Below are positions 1 to 8,665 of a stretch of DNA of 64,000 nucleotides, one piece after another. The notes under the pieces were generated by a model. It made no database searches. It was not told the DNA's origin and was given only the letters and a program-made list of their open reading frames with translations. This stretch comes from an uncultured Pelagibacteraceae bacterium (GTDB lineage: Bacteria > Pseudomonadota > Alphaproteobacteria > Pelagibacterales > Pelagibacteraceae). Position numbers and translations under genes: made by a program. Where the stretch lies: contig CACNIF010000002.1 of NCBI GenBank assembly GCA_902620465.1, positions 62,001-126,000 of the forward strand, given 5' to 3'. Position 1 is the stretch's first letter. The number at the start of each line of letters is the position of its first letter.

Positions 1-416
1 TCGCCTAAAAAATGATGAATGATAGATCTTGTTTGAGGATTTATTCTATGTTCAAACAAATAGATTCCTTGCCAAGTTCCAAGTAACAACTTTCCGTCTT
101 TGATGCTTAAAGATATTTGATTATTTGTTATTGATGATTTTATGTGTGCAGGCATATCATCTTTACCCTCTGTAGTATGAATATACAATCTATTATCCAT
201 TGGAACTAAATTATTGAAATAATTGATCAAATCTTTTTGAACATCTGAATCTGCATTTTCTTGTACAATTAATGATGCACTAGTATGCTGGATACTTAAA
301 TTTATCATACCATTTTTAAAGTCATTTTTTTTAATCCATTCAATGGTTTGATCAGTAAAATCATATAATTTCTGACCATTGGTATATATTTTTAAATCAT
401 AAAATTTTTGTCTCAT
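1..416 (-). CDS. yjbQ: YjbQ / UPF0047 family protein, 3' end cut by the window edge
   Basis: About 138 codons are visible, starting MRQKFYDLKIYTNG and running off the left edge. The reading contains the family hallmarks HTSASLIVQENAD, HTTEGKDDMPAHIKS and LGTWQGIYLFEHR, which I recognise from the YjbQ (UPF0047) family. Some members have weak thiamine-phosphate-synthase activity, but the physiological role is unsettled. The start ATG overlaps the zapE stop as ATGA, so translation is probably coupled. Only the last residues seem to be missing, since the family is about 140 residues long. Confidence 0.88.
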   Translation of the reverse strand, partial: MRQKFYDLKIYTNGQKLYDFTDQTIEWIKKNDFKNGMINLSIQHTSASLIVQENADSDVQKDLINYFNNLVPMDNRLYIHTTEGKDDMPAHIKSSITNNQISLSIKDGKLLLGTWQGIYLFEHRINPQTRSIIHHFLG

Positions 417-1471
417 AAATTATATTTCATGGAGGTTAATTGATATAGTCTACTAATTGTACGTTTAAATGGCTCCTTTAATGATCTCGAAGAGGTAAAC
501 TTGCTTGCATCTTGACTTGCAGTTACTGCTATAGGTAAATTTTTATCATATATAATATCTATTAAAGTTATAAACCTTTGCTGTTGATTAGAATTGATAT
601 CATTAAATTGTGGTATTCCATCAATAAAAATAAATTTTGAATTCTTAACTATCTCTAGATAATCCTCCGCTCCTAAATTTTGATCACAAAGCTCATCAAA
701 ATTAAATCTGCAAATATTTTCGTAAAAATTTTTTATTATAAAGTCTCTACCCTTTATATTCAAAACCTTACGAGAATTTTTTTTTTCTTTTGTAATAATT
801 CTAAAAAATTTGTTTATCTTAAAATTAGTTTCTTGATTTAAGGGAAAAAAATATCTTTGTTTTTGATTTTCTTTTGATTTTCGATAATCATCTTCAATAG
901 TTAGTTCGTGATTGATAGAGTTTTTTTTCATTATGTCTATGAATGGTAAAAATTGGTCTCTCTGCAATCCATCTTTATACAACTCAGATAATTCAATATT
1001 TGAAGTTAGTATGATCTTAATGTTCTCTTTAAAGATTTCCTCAAAGAGCTTTCCTAAAATCATAGCATCTACGATATTAGTAACTTGAAATTCATCAAAA
1101 TAAATAAGTGATACTTTTGATTTTAAATCTTTGACAAAAGTACTTACTACATTCTCTTGATTTTTATCTTTTCTAGCGTGAACAAAATCATGAAACTCTA
1201 ACATAAATTCATTAAAATGAAGTCTTTTCTTGTCTTGGTTAACTAAATCAAAAAAAAAATTTAAGATCATCGTTTTGCCAACACCAACACCACCATGCAG
1301 ATAAAATGCCTTTTTAGCATCATTCTTTTTAAAAAATTGAAATAAAGTAAATGAAAAATTTTTATTGAAATAATCTTGTAATTTTTTAATTACTTGAATT
1401 TGACTTTGATTCACTTCTAGATTTTCGGATTCACAATAAAGTTTAAATTTTTCTTCAAGATTTTTTGGCAT
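413..1471 (-). CDS. zapE: Cell division protein ZapE (AFG1-like ATPase)
   Basis: This is a P-loop ATPase of the ZapE/AFG1 family, which in Gammaproteobacteria associates with the Z-ring; the role here is by homology. The Walker A motif GGVGVGKT lies near residue 60, and the Walker B IYFDEFQVTN near residue 125 is followed by the family-typical DAMILGKLFEEIF. An in-frame TTG lies one codon upstream at 1474. I chose the ATG at 1471 because it overlaps the stop of the upstream cupin gene as TGATG. Length is about 352 residues, normal for the family. It lies in a run of overlapping minus-strand genes from bamB to yjbQ. Confidence 0.9.
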   Translation of the reverse strand: MPKNLEEKFKLYCESENLEVNQSQIQVIKKLQDYFNKNFSFTLFQFFKKNDAKKAFYLHGGVGVGKTMILNFFFDLVNQDKKRLHFNEFMLEFHDFVHARKDKNQENVVSTFVKDLKSKVSLIYFDEFQVTNIVDAMILGKLFEEIFKENIKIILTSNIELSELYKDGLQRDQFLPFIDIMKKNSINHELTIEDDYRKSKENQKQRYFFPLNQETNFKINKFFRIITKEKKNSRKVLNIKGRDFIIKNFYENICRFNFDELCDQNLGAEDYLEIVKNSKFIFIDGIPQFNDINSNQQQRFITLIDIIYDKNLPIAVTASQDASKFTSSRSLKEPFKRTISRLYQLTSMKYNL

Positions 1472-1929
1472 CAATCTTTTTTGGTCTTAAAATCAATGCC
1501 ATATTCTGATCTTGGACCCTTTCTAAGTCCAAAAGGTCCAGATATGAATATTGTTAAAGGTCTTGTACCTGGTTTTATATCAACTCTGTGAAGATTATTT
1601 GCTGATCTGAATCCAATATATCCAGGTGGTCTCCAAAATTTTCCTGTACTTAAAGTCTCCCAGTAACCATCTCGTAATATTATTGTAATATAAGGAAAAG
1701 TATGATTATGAACTCCTTCTCCATGGTCATCTGCTAACATCTCATGAATTAAAATATTGAATGGGAACCATTTTGGTCTATGCCTCATTAAAACATAATA
1801 TCTATTCATCCAAGGTTTTGCTTTATGGAATTCTGGATGAGAAGGCCCCCTATCTAGGACAATTTTTTTTCTACCTATTTTTTCTAAAAATTTTAAGAAC
1901 ATTTTATTCGTATTGTATAATGGCACCAT
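1471..1929 (-). CDS. Cupin-like protein of unknown function
   Basis: A 152-residue protein without a family name I can give with certainty. The middle carries a cupin-type histidine cluster (LIHEMLADDHGEGVHNHTF), followed by PGYIGFRSANNLHRVDIKPGTRPLTIFISGP. This resembles the two cupin motifs, with His and Glu as possible metal ligands. Cysteine dioxygenase-like or sugar-binding cupins are possible relatives. The first ATG overlaps the end of bamB by 26 bases. A second ATG at 1902 (MFLKFLEK) begins one base past the bamB stop and is an equally plausible start; neither has a clear Shine-Dalgarno site. The gene ends in a TGATG overlap with zapE. Confidence 0.7.
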   Translation of the reverse strand: MVPLYNTNKMFLKFLEKIGRKKIVLDRGPSHPEFHKAKPWMNRYYVLMRHRPKWFPFNILIHEMLADDHGEGVHNHTFPYITIILRDGYWETLSTGKFWRPPGYIGFRSANNLHRVDIKPGTRPLTIFISGPFGLRKGPRSEYGIDFKTKKD

Positions 1930-3199
1930 TCTTAATCATAAATAAATGATTATTATATAAAAACGGTTTAGACATTATTTTTCCAGTAATTTTTTCGACT
2001 TTTTGTATATTACCAGTTTTAAGATCTAAAATAATTAATTTACCATCACTATTAGATAAATATATCTTATCCTGACTTATTGAAAATCCTATTGGTTTAA
2101 TTTTTTTCCTATCTTTTTCTTTGTAAATTTTATAGATGTCTTTAATCTTAATTATGTTTCCTTTTTCTTTGTCTATCACAAATAAATAACCGTTATCTGA
2201 AAATGTAATAATTAAGTTTTTGATAAGAATGGGGGTCAAACTTGAGCTGACACCATTAATCCAATTTAGTGAGCCATTTTTTAAATCTACTGAATAAAAT
2301 TCATTTTTATTATTTGAAAAAAAAATACTTTTTCCCTCTGAAACCAGCTTCGAATTTTTAAAATTATAAGTAATATTAATAATATCGCTGCTTTGAGTTG
2401 GAAGTTGCCACAATAAATTTCCCGAGGATGTATCTACTGCTGTTAAGTCACCTAAATTATTTATAAAATAAACACTATTTTCAGACACAAATAAAGAATT
2501 TTTTGCGTTTGTTATTGTCAATGCTTTTTCAGTCTCATAATTCCAACATTCAGAACCATCTTCTATAAAAAAACACCTTAGAACATTCTTAAGATCAATT
2601 GCAAAAAATCTATCATCAACTGTTTTAATTTCAGAATTAAAAGGATAATCATTCTTTTTTTTCCAGATTAAATTTCCATTTTTTAAGTTAATTAGAAATA
2701 TGTTTGATAAATTATCAACAACTATAAGTTTTTTTTTAATCAAGGCAAAAGAAAGTTTTGGATTATTTTTTTTTTCAAATTTGGAATAATAGTTTTTTTT
2801 CCAAATAATTTTTTTATCGCTATCAAATCTGATAATTGACCCTTTATTATCAAAAAAAACTATCCCATCTTTTAAAAATAAAGGAGTTAAATCTGTGTCA
2901 TTTTCATTGTTGAGCTTGGAAAATGTGAAGTTTTTGATTTTTTTTAATTTACCAGAATAATTTTGTATTCCAAAATTATTTCTATTATCTATAATTTTAT
3001 TTTGAGTATTTACCTGTGATAAATCTAAACTAATATTAGGATTTAATTCCTTATAGGAAATTTCTTTTTCATCTAATATAATTTTAATATTCTTATCAAC
3101 TTTATTCTTTTCTTTATTATTCCAGATCTTTGAATTTTCATTTAAGGAACAATTCGCTAAGATTAAAGATACTAAAAAAAAAATAAGAATTCTAATCAC
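1904..3199 (-). CDS. bamB: Outer membrane assembly lipoprotein BamB
   Basis: A 431-residue lipoprotein with PQQ-type beta-propeller repeats. It is the BamB component of the complex that folds outer-membrane proteins. The N-terminus is a lipoprotein signal with lipobox LANC near residue 17. Propeller blades show as repeated patterns such as GNLIWKKKN, GSECWNYE, GNLLWQLP and GSLNWINGV, where an aromatic Trp follows a Gly. The start codon is GTG. The gene overlaps the end of the upstream TPR-type gene by 8 bases, matching the yfgM-bamB pairing known from other Proteobacteria. Sequence identity to model BamB is probably low, as is usual in this AT-rich lineage. Confidence 0.88.
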   Translation of the reverse strand: MIRILIFFLVSLILANCSLNENSKIWNNKEKNKVDKNIKIILDEKEISYKELNPNISLDLSQVNTQNKIIDNRNNFGIQNYSGKLKKIKNFTFSKLNNENDTDLTPLFLKDGIVFFDNKGSIIRFDSDKKIIWKKNYYSKFEKKNNPKLSFALIKKKLIVVDNLSNIFLINLKNGNLIWKKKNDYPFNSEIKTVDDRFFAIDLKNVLRCFFIEDGSECWNYETEKALTITNAKNSLFVSENSVYFINNLGDLTAVDTSSGNLLWQLPTQSSDIINITYNFKNSKLVSEGKSIFFSNNKNEFYSVDLKNGSLNWINGVSSSLTPILIKNLIITFSDNGYLFVIDKEKGNIIKIKDIYKIYKEKDRKKIKPIGFSISQDKIYLSNSDGKLIILDLKTGNIQKVEKITGKIMSKPFLYNNHLFMIKNGAIIQYE

Positions 3200-3836
3200 T
3201 TAAATCTCTGTTTAATCTTTTTCGTGCTTCTGTAACTATGCTTGGGTTTGATTTTTTTAAATTTATAATCTGATTAAAAAAATCCTTAGATTTCAATTTT
3301 TGATCTTTCGAATAAAAAAACTCTGCTAACAAATACAGAGCATGAGAACTCCATATACTCTCAGACTTAATAATCGGATTTAAAATTTCTAGCAATTCAT
3401 TTTCTGAAATTTGATCAGCATTAAACAAACCTTTTTTATAGATTATCAAATTTTTAATTTCTTTTTCTAAAGACGTATTTTTGATTAAAAAATCAAATAA
3501 ATTATTTATTTGATCTCTGCTTGAAATTAAATCGTTATCTAAAATGAAATAAAGAGAAAGTGGAGAATAAGTTGGATCTTTCAATTTAATTATTTGTGTT
3601 AGTTTTATAGCGGTTTTTTCTTTATTATTTTTCTCGTAATCTGTTACTGTTGAATAAAATAAATTAGAAACTTTTTCTCGCTGGTAATCTCTGAATTCTT
3701 CATATCCAAAGAAAGATATAATTAATAATATAATAATAGTTAAAAAACCTAGTAACTTTTTTTTATTATTTACAAAAAAACTTTTTATTTTTTCTTTTCT
3801 GGTATTAGAATTAATTACTGAAATATCTTCATCCAT
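3192..3836 (-). CDS. YfgM-like membrane-anchored TPR-type protein
   Basis: A 214-residue protein with a short basic cytoplasmic head, one transmembrane segment near residues 28-45 (LLGFLTIIILLIISFFGY) and a helical periplasmic domain with weak TPR-like periodicity. The layout matches the YfgM/TPR_21 family, which works next to BamB and SecYEG as an envelope chaperone factor in Escherichia coli. Its position directly before bamB, with an 8-base overlap, supports this. The repeats themselves are too diverged to assign by eye, so the exact function is inference. Confidence 0.7.
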   Translation of the reverse strand: MDEDISVINSNTRKEKIKSFFVNNKKKLLGFLTIIILLIISFFGYEEFRDYQREKVSNLFYSTVTDYEKNNKEKTAIKLTQIIKLKDPTYSPLSLYFILDNDLISSRDQINNLFDFLIKNTSLEKEIKNLIIYKKGLFNADQISENELLEILNPIIKSESIWSSHALYLLAEFFYSKDQKLKSKDFFNQIINLKKSNPSIVTEARKRLNRDLSD

Positions 3837-3837
3837 A

Positions 3838-6507
3838 TTAAATCATGTTTCGAAGGACGTACTGTAAAATCCCTCCATTTTTGTAATACTCAAGTTCATT
3901 TTTAGTGTCTATTCTACACAATACCTCTATCTTTTTAATTTCACCTGATAAATATTTAATTTCTAGCTTTACTCTGTCCGATGGGTTTAATCCTTTTTCT
4001 AAATCAATAACACTGATTAATTCAGAACCTTTTAAATTTAAATTTTTTCTATTTATATTATTAATGAACTGGAGCGGCAATACTCCCATACCTATTAAAT
4101 TAGATCTATGAATTCTCTCAAAACTTTCAGCTATTACAGCTTTGATACCTAAAAGTTTTGTACCTTTTGCGGCCCAATCTCTTGAAGATCCCGTTCCATA
4201 TTCTTTACCACCAATCACTACTAAGTCGGTCCCCCTTTTTTTATACTCTACAACAGCATCATAGATTGGCATCACTTTTTCATCAGGGTACAATTTGGTG
4301 TAACCACCTTCTGTTCCAGGCGCTATTTCATTTCTAATTCTTATATTTGCGAATGTGCCTCTCATCATTACCTCGTGATTTCCACGTCTAGAACCATATG
4401 AATTATAGTCCTTGGGAAGAATTTGATAATTCATAAAATATTTACCTGTTGGACTATCTTTTTGTATATTGCCAGCTGGAGAAATATGATCAGTTGTAAT
4501 CATATCCCCCAATATCAATAATGGTCTTGCATTTTTAATTTCTTTAAAACCCTCAGGCTTGTCATCAAGATTTTCAAAAAATGGAGGTTTTTTTACATAA
4601 GTAGAATTTTCATCCCAATTATAAATACTACTCTTTTTTGTTTTTATTTCTTGCCATTGTTTTGGTCCCTCAGATACATTTGAATATCTTTTGACAAACA
4701 TATCTGCATTTAAAGAGTTCTTCAAAGTATGATCTATTTCTTTATTTGAAGGCCATATATCTTTTAAAAATATATCTTTCCCGTTTTTATCTTTTCCAAA
4801 AGAGTCTTTGAATAAATCAAATTCCATGTGACCTGCAAGCGCGTATGCTACAACAAGTGGTGGTGAGGCTAAATAATTTGCTTTGATATGAGGTGAAATT
4901 CTTCCTTCGAAATTTCTGTTACCTGATAAAACAGATACCGCGTATAAATCATCTTTTTGAATAGCCTCAACTATGTTTTCTGCTAAAGGACCTGAATTAC
5001 CGATACAGGTTGTACAACCGTAACCAACTAAATTAAATCCTAATTGATCTAAATAAGTATTTAGACCTGCTTTCTCTAAATAATCTGTTACTACTTGAGA
5101 TCCAGGAGCTAAAGATGTTTTGACCCAAGGTTTAACATTTAATCCTAACTCAACAGCTTTTTTTGCCAAAAGGCCAGCACCAATTAGAACATTTGGATTC
5201 GAAGTGTTAGTGCATGATGTGATTGCTGCAATTAATATTGAACCATCCTTAATTTCATAATCTGTATCTTTTACCTTGGAAATTTTGTAATCTTTTTTAT
5301 CTGTTGCTTCTCTAAATACTTTTTTAAAATTACTTGATGCGTTAGTTAAAAGAACTTTGTCTTGTGGTCTTTTAGGACCTGAAATAGTAGGAACAACAGT
5401 GGACATATCTAATGAAATTTTATCAGTGAACTCGATTTCATCACTTGACCATAATCCTTGATCTTTTGCGTACTTTTCGACAATTGCTACTATTTCTTTA
5501 TCTCGTCCAGAGAATTCTAAATACTTTAAAGTTTCTTGATCTATTGGAAAGAAACCACATGTTGCTCCATATTCAGGAGCCATGTTAGCAATTGTCGCTC
5601 TATCAGCTAAAGTTAAATTTTTTAATCCCTCACCATAAAATTCAACAAATTTTCCAACTACACCTTTGTCTCTAAGCATTTTAACAACTGTTAAAACTAA
5701 GTCAGTAGCCGTTGTGCCCTCTGGAAGTTTTTTTGTAACTTCAAATCCAATTACCTCAGGGATTAACATTGAAATAGGTTGTCCAAGCATCCCTGCTTCA
5801 GCTTCAATTCCACCAACACCCCATCCTAGAACTGACAAACCATTAACCATTGTTGTGTGGCTGTCTGTTCCAACAAGTGTATCTGGGAATAGATATTTTT
5901 CTCCTTTATATTCTTCTGACCAAACTACTTTTGATAAATATTCTAAATTTACCTGATGACAAATACCAGTTCCTGGAGGAACAATCCTAAAATTATTAAA
6001 GGCACTTTGGCCCCATTTTAAAAAAGAATATCTTTCACCATTTCTTTTAAATTCAATATCTACATTCTTTTCAAATGAGTCTTTTTTAGCAGATTGGTCA
6101 ACTTGAACAGAATGATCAATGACTAAATCAACTGCAGACAAAGGATTAATTGTATTTGGATCTTTATTTTTCTCTTTTACAGCCTCTCGCATAGCAGCCA
6201 AATCAGCTACTGCTGGTATTCCTGTATAATCTTGAAGCAAAACTCTGGCTGGTCTATAAGCGATTTCAGTTTTTGATTTTTTTGTATCAAGCCAGTTTTT
6301 TATGGCTTCAATTTGGCTTTTATTAACCGATACATCATCCTCGTATCTAAGTAGATTTTCCAATAATACTTTCAAAGACTTCGGTAATTTTGAAATACCT
6401 TGCAGCCCATTTAACTCAGCTTTTTTTAATGAATAATATTTATAATTTTTACCGTTAACCTCTAGGTCAGATAATGATTTGTAAGAATTTTTATTTCCTG
6501 GTTTCAT
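3838..6507 (-). CDS. acnA: Aconitate hydratase AcnA
   Basis: An 889-residue aconitase of the AcnA/IRP1 type, catalysing citrate-isocitrate interconversion in the TCA cycle and feeding the glyoxylate shunt. The Fe-S ligand cysteines are visible in ITSCTNTSNP near residue 430 and in GYGCTTCIGNSGP near residue 495. The substrate-loop segment GRISPHIKANYLASPP, the swivel-domain motifs GDMITTDHISPAGNI and GSRRGNHEVMMRGTFANIR, and the C-terminal GGKEYGTGSSRDWAAKG are all present, so the protein looks intact. It sits between a LysE exporter and the TPR-type gene on the same strand, with gaps of 1-3 bases. Confidence 0.97.
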   Translation of the reverse strand: MKPGNKNSYKSLSDLEVNGKNYKYYSLKKAELNGLQGISKLPKSLKVLLENLLRYEDDVSVNKSQIEAIKNWLDTKKSKTEIAYRPARVLLQDYTGIPAVADLAAMREAVKEKNKDPNTINPLSAVDLVIDHSVQVDQSAKKDSFEKNVDIEFKRNGERYSFLKWGQSAFNNFRIVPPGTGICHQVNLEYLSKVVWSEEYKGEKYLFPDTLVGTDSHTTMVNGLSVLGWGVGGIEAEAGMLGQPISMLIPEVIGFEVTKKLPEGTTATDLVLTVVKMLRDKGVVGKFVEFYGEGLKNLTLADRATIANMAPEYGATCGFFPIDQETLKYLEFSGRDKEIVAIVEKYAKDQGLWSSDEIEFTDKISLDMSTVVPTISGPKRPQDKVLLTNASSNFKKVFREATDKKDYKISKVKDTDYEIKDGSILIAAITSCTNTSNPNVLIGAGLLAKKAVELGLNVKPWVKTSLAPGSQVVTDYLEKAGLNTYLDQLGFNLVGYGCTTCIGNSGPLAENIVEAIQKDDLYAVSVLSGNRNFEGRISPHIKANYLASPPLVVAYALAGHMEFDLFKDSFGKDKNGKDIFLKDIWPSNKEIDHTLKNSLNADMFVKRYSNVSEGPKQWQEIKTKKSSIYNWDENSTYVKKPPFFENLDDKPEGFKEIKNARPLLILGDMITTDHISPAGNIQKDSPTGKYFMNYQILPKDYNSYGSRRGNHEVMMRGTFANIRIRNEIAPGTEGGYTKLYPDEKVMPIYDAVVEYKKRGTDLVVIGGKEYGTGSSRDWAAKGTKLLGIKAVIAESFERIHRSNLIGMGVLPLQFINNINRKNLNLKGSELISVIDLEKGLNPSDRVKLEIKYLSGEIKKIEVLCRIDTKNELEYYKNGGILQYVLRNMI

Positions 6508-6510
6508 ATC

Positions 6511-7101
6511 TTATATATAAAATGTAATTATGCTCAAAAGAAGAAGCACTGACATAACATAATTAAAGTATTTAATAAATTTCTCATTTGTCGCAAATTT
6601 TCTAAGATATTTACCAACAAATGTCCAAAAGGTAATGCTTGATAAAGATACTATAAAGGCAAATAAAACAACTTGAGTCGCATAATTAAGATAATTTTCT
6701 CCATATTCAACATATGTTGAAACAATAATAATACCAATCAGAACACCTTTTGGGTTCAAAAATTGAAAGATAAAAGTATCTAAAAAAGAAATTGGATTTT
6801 CATTTTTGCTCTCGTTAGAAGATTTTGAGAAACTAATTTTATAAGCCAGGTATATTAAAAATAAACTTCCCAAATATTTCAAAATAGTTTGAATAATCGG
6901 AAATAGTTTAAAAACATTAACTAAACCAATTGTCAAAGCAAATACCACGGAAGTAAATCCAAATGTAACTCCAAAAATGTGAGGGATTGTTTTTCTTATT
7001 CCGAAATTAAAACCAGAGTAGGATGCGACCACGTTATTTGGTCCTGGTGTATAAGCAGCTACAATCCAAAATAGCGCCATAGATAAAAATTCTGGATGCA
7101 T
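6511..7101 (-). CDS. LysE/RhtB family amino-acid exporter
   Basis: A 196-residue polytopic membrane protein with about six hydrophobic segments and the family signature AAYTPGPNNVVASYSG near residue 15, followed by GIRKTIPHIFGVTFGF. LysE/RhtB proteins export amino acids such as lysine, threonine or homoserine lactone. The substrate cannot be read from the sequence. It begins 2 bases after csaA and ends 3 bases before acnA, so it probably shares their transcript. Confidence 0.9.
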   Translation of the reverse strand: MHPEFLSMALFWIVAAYTPGPNNVVASYSGFNFGIRKTIPHIFGVTFGFTSVVFALTIGLVNVFKLFPIIQTILKYLGSLFLIYLAYKISFSKSSNESKNENPISFLDTFIFQFLNPKGVLIGIIIVSTYVEYGENYLNYATQVVLFAFIVSLSSITFWTFVGKYLRKFATNEKFIKYFNYVMSVLLLLSIITFYI

Positions 7102-7103
7102 AC

Positions 7104-7445
7104 TTATGCTATAGGTAAACCATTCTCTGCTTTTTGTGAGGGATGTAATAATGTTACCTTTCCTTCAGAATCTATTGAGCCTAAAAGTAAAAATTGAGAT
7201 TTTACACCTGCAATATTTTTTTCTGGAAAATTACAAACACCAATCACTTGCTTACCAACTAAATTTTCCTCATTATAAAAATGAGTAATTTGCGCGGAAG
7301 ATGTTTTGACACCTATTTCTTTTCCAAAATCAACTTCAACAACTAAAGATGGTTTTCTAGCTTTTTCATTTTTTTTGACTGTAAGTACTGTCCCAAGTCT
7401 AATGTCTATTTTCTCAAATATGTCGTAAGTAATTTGTTCTTTCAT
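7104..7445 (-). CDS. csaA: CsaA-like tRNA-binding domain protein
   Basis: A 113-residue protein consisting only of the EMAP/MetG-C type tRNA-binding OB fold, as in CsaA. Visible motifs are FEKIDIRLGTVLTV, RKPSLVVEVDFG, SSAQITHFY, LVGKQVIGVCNFPEKNIAGVKSQFLLLG and the C-terminal LLHPSQKAENGLPIA. CsaA is an export-related chaperone in Bacillus; the role in Alphaproteobacteria is not established. It is divergent from the deacetylase at 7475, with only 29 bases between the two start codons. Confidence 0.88.
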   Translation of the reverse strand: MKEQITYDIFEKIDIRLGTVLTVKKNEKARKPSLVVEVDFGKEIGVKTSSAQITHFYNEENLVGKQVIGVCNFPEKNIAGVKSQFLLLGSIDSEGKVTLLHPSQKAENGLPIA

Positions 7446-7474
7446 AAATGAGATATTTATATTAATTATTACTA

Positions 7475-8665
7475 ATGAGTACAGAAGTAAATTTAGATGA
7501 ATTATACGAAAATTCTATTAAGATTTTATCTGATTTAATTGGATTTAAAACTATTTCTGGAGAGGATAACAATGATTTAATTAATTATTGTGAGAAATAT
7601 CTAAATAATTTAGGTGCAACTTCATTTAAAACATATGATGATGAAAAAAAAAGAGTAAATCTTTTTGCAACAATAAAAGCAAAAAAATCAAATGGGGTTA
7701 AACCAATAATTTTATCTGGTCATACTGATACAGTTCCTGTTTCAAAGAGTTGGAGTACAGACCCTTTCAAAGCAACAATTAAAGAAGATAAACTTTATGG
7801 AAGAGGTTCCTGTGATATGAAGGGATTTATTGCATGCACTTTAGCATTTGCTCCAATTTTTTCTAAAGTTGATCTGAATAGAGATATTCATTTTTCTTTT
7901 ACTTTTGACGAGGAAACTGCATGCTTAGGTGCACCAATATTAATTAAAGAACTTAAAAAAAGAAAAATTCAAAACGGAATTTGTATAGTTGGTGAACCTA
8001 CAAATATGAAAATCATAGATGCACATAAAGGATGCTACGAATACACTACTTATTTTGAGGGACTGGCTGGACATAGCTCAATGCCACACAAAGGAGTCAG
8101 TGCAGTTGAATTTGCATCAAGATATGCCAATAAATTAATAGAGCTTAGAGAAGAATTAAAAAAAAGAGCACCAGAGGACTCTATATTTAATCCTCCATTT
8201 TCAACATTACAAGTTGGAGGTATATTTGGAGGTATAGCTCATAATGTAATAGCTGACAAGTGTCGCGTTGAATGGGAGACAAGACCAGTTGTTAAAGAGG
8301 ATGGTGTCTTTCTAAATCAACAAATAGATAATTATGCCAAATATGTTTTATTACCAGAAATGAAAAAAATTTTTCCTAATTCAAAAATAACAAAGAAAAT
8401 AATTGGCGAGGTTACTGGTTTCGATCGTGTAAATAACTCAGAGGCATGTGAATTAGTCTCAAGTCTAACTGGTGATAATTCTAGGGAAGTTGTGTCATTT
8501 GGAACTGAAGCAGGATTATTTCAAGAAATAGGTATTAGCACAGTTGTTTGTGGCCCGGGTTCTATAGAGCAAGCTCACAAAGTTGATGAGTTTATAGAAC
8601 TAAATGAGCTTAAAAAATGTTTAAAATTTCTTGAGGGAGTTAAAAATAAATCTATTCTTAATTAG
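7475..8665 (+). CDS. argE: ArgE-type acetylornithine deacetylase (M20 family)
   Basis: A 396-residue M20 metallohydrolase. Metal ligands and catalytic residues are visible: His83 in SGHTDTVP, Asp114 in GRGSCDMKG, Glu146-Glu147 in DEETACLGA and Glu174 in VGEPTN, plus a C-terminal His in IEQAHKVDEF. The lid-domain segment GLAGHSSMPHKGVSAVE is typical of ArgE. The likely reaction is removal of acetate from N2-acetylornithine. M20 members also deacetylate other N-acetyl diamino acids, such as N-acetyl-diaminobutyrate, so the substrate is not certain. It ends convergently, overlapping the aldehyde dehydrogenase gene by 8 bases. Confidence 0.85.
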   Translation: MSTEVNLDELYENSIKILSDLIGFKTISGEDNNDLINYCEKYLNNLGATSFKTYDDEKKRVNLFATIKAKKSNGVKPIILSGHTDTVPVSKSWSTDPFKATIKEDKLYGRGSCDMKGFIACTLAFAPIFSKVDLNRDIHFSFTFDEETACLGAPILIKELKKRKIQNGICIVGEPTNMKIIDAHKGCYEYTTYFEGLAGHSSMPHKGVSAVEFASRYANKLIELREELKKRAPEDSIFNPPFSTLQVGGIFGGIAHNVIADKCRVEWETRPVVKEDGVFLNQQIDNYAKYVLLPEMKKIFPNSKITKKIIGEVTGFDRVNNSEACELVSSLTGDNSREVVSFGTEAGLFQEIGISTVVCGPGSIEQAHKVDEFIELNELKKCLKFLEGVKNKSILN

